The notes below the pieces were generated by a model, which was not told the origin of the DNA, searched no databases, and saw nothing but the letters and a program-made list of their open reading frames with translations. This document shows positions 62,984-64,000 of a stretch of DNA of 64,000 nucleotides, in pieces. How positions within the stretch are numbered: the stretch's first letter is position 1; the number at the start of each line of letters is the position of its first letter. Made by a program: the position numbers and the translations under genes. Location: assembly GCF_035083965.1 (NCBI RefSeq), contig NC_089724.1, forward strand, positions 20,168,974 through 20,232,973. The letters run 5' to 3'. This DNA comes from Branchiostoma lanceolatum (lineage: Eukaryota; Chordata; Leptocardii; Amphioxiformes; Branchiostomatidae).

Positions 62984-63915
62984 CGCTGAAATACATGAGA
63001 ACATTTCTGCACCACTCTTATGGACAGGTCTTTGCTCGTATCTTGCACGGAGTCATCTCGGCGAGTATCTGCACCACAAACACACCGCCGTTACCTGGTA
63101 AGTCCACTCTACTCAGAGATAGAGACGTTTTACCTCAGTTAGAACCTGCTGATGGATGTTTTAGCTTGCAGCAGTGCTGCCCCAGTCAGTTTGAACTCAC
63201 ATGATTGAATTTGTGGTATCAACTTCAAACCGAAAAGTTTGCCCCGGAATGTCAGCGGCTCAGCCTTGTTATCGGCGTGGAGAAAGATGGAAAACACTCT
63301 TGAAAACTTTTACAAAACAGGAGCTTGTGCAAATAATTGGCTGAAAGTTCAGATGGAAGTTACCTGTCATAATTCAGGTGATACACTTCTTACCTGTCAT
63401 GTTGGCATTTCTGTTGGAATGACTTTCTATCCTCATGATCACGAAAATCATCATACGATTAGAGTAAGATGTAGTAATGTTTCCAATACACTCTGGCCGA
63501 ATTGAAAATAATGTTGATCCTTGCGCTTTCTTGCCTTGTCTTTCCGTAGTGATACAATATTCCTCTGTGAGCATCGAGTATAAAGACCAATATGCACGCG
63601 ATTAAAGCAAGTCTTAACAGCTCGCCGGGGAAAATCTTGGCCATGAAAATTGAGCGAGGAAAACCACAGCTGTGTTCCTGATTGATATACTCATGTCTTC
63701 AACAGTCTATCTTTTACTTAGACTAAATCAAACTGGTAGAGAGGATGATTGCTGGGTTGTATTGTCGCTTTTATTTGCGTTCTTGATATGTATTTTGCGC
63801 TTACCTGTTATCTTTGAGATGATATTATAGAGAGAGTTCACGTCGTTTTCTTTTGTCACGTCTATCGGCGTGAGAACATCATGGTCTTCCATCCAACATC
63901 TGCTTGGAGATTTTG
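62984..63915 (-). CDS. Two linked exons of an unidentified gene running off the right edge
   Basis: Exon 63805-63915 (after cacagacacag, donor gtaagcg) encodes SPSRCWMEDHDVLTPIDVT then KENDVNSLYNIISKITG. Exon 62984-63068 (after tttgtggtgcag, donor gtgagt) encodes TRRDDSVQDTSKDLSIRVVQ then KCSHVFQR. The phases fit exactly: G|AT makes Asp at the join. Both read as charged, amphipathic, helix-rich sequence. The pattern recalls the helical part of the GAIN region in adhesion GPCRs, but this is a weak impression without a diagnostic motif. The upstream part lies beyond 64000, and downstream exons were not found. Exon prediction is moderate, function unknown. Confidence 0.45.
63069..63804. other. 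Likely intron of the right-edge minus-strand gene
   Basis: Lies between the two predicted exons. The plus-strand frame at 63239-63505 has no recognised features. Another exon could be hidden here, but the phases of the flanking exons already match without one. Confidence 0.4.
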
Positions 63916-64000
63916 CTGTGTCTGTGTCATGGGGATGATGAATGTGGGAACAAGATGTTCCGTACCTCAAGGTGTTCACGTAGACTTGTGAAATGACACG

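Noticed and set aside
62959..63097. Plus-strand exon-like block (ccctag acceptor, gtaagt donor) encoding MVDGLFHSPLKYMRTFLHH
   Set aside because: Two frames are open and neither is recognised; the overlapping minus-strand exon has better splice signals and a phase-matched partner at 63805-63915.

Overview
This is a eukaryotic, intron-rich and transposon-rich window. Every confident gene has an animal ortholog, introns are mostly 0.2-1.5 kb with large insertions, and foldback/MITE-type elements, LINE fragments and tRNA-derived repeats lie in introns and between genes. The style fits a marine invertebrate deuterostome, most likely a cephalochordate (amphioxus, Branchiostoma). That assignment is inference from gene content and repeat style and was not tested by a search.

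Layout, left to right: (1) 2835-9615 (+) is the 3' part of ZFYVE27/protrudin, an ER-shaping FYVE protein. One of its introns holds a full-length, apparently young non-LTR retrotransposon on the minus strand (3478-6775) with a perfect 15-bp target duplication. (2) 16211-29441 (-) is ETF1 (eRF1), 12 coding exons, 438 aa, complete. Its 7.7-kb first intron is a nest of inverted-repeat elements. (3) 29442-30412 is a compact head-to-head promoter region shared with (4) PSTK, the Ser-tRNA(Sec) kinase (30413-38966, +, 6 coding exons, 382 aa). (5) 42759-51171 (-) is AUP1, the lipid-droplet/ERAD protein, 13 coding exons, 437 aa. (6) 52250-52712 (-) is a small two-exon gene with a clear signal peptide, possibly a peptide precursor. 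(7) 53656-60260 is a transposon and duplication cluster: two inverted copies of one TIR element around a broken reverse transcriptase, foldback elements, two sets of diverged direct repeats and long AT/CA microsatellites. (8) 62512-62860 is a GAGT tetranucleotide array, followed by two phase-compatible minus-strand exons (62984-63915) of a gene that runs off the right edge.

The most notable arrangement is ETF1 and PSTK facing each other across 971 bp. eRF1 reads UGA as stop. PSTK makes the phosphoseryl-tRNA(Sec) needed to read UGA as selenocysteine. The shared region contains an adjacent CRE and ETS-type site, two CCAAT boxes and a YY1-like site. Two roughly 1-kb copies of the same repeat, in opposite orientation, sit in ETF1 intron 1 and PSTK intron 3 and bracket this promoter.

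Exon coordinates were assembled by hand from splice signals, reading-frame continuity and recalled family sequences. They are predictions, not transcript-supported models.
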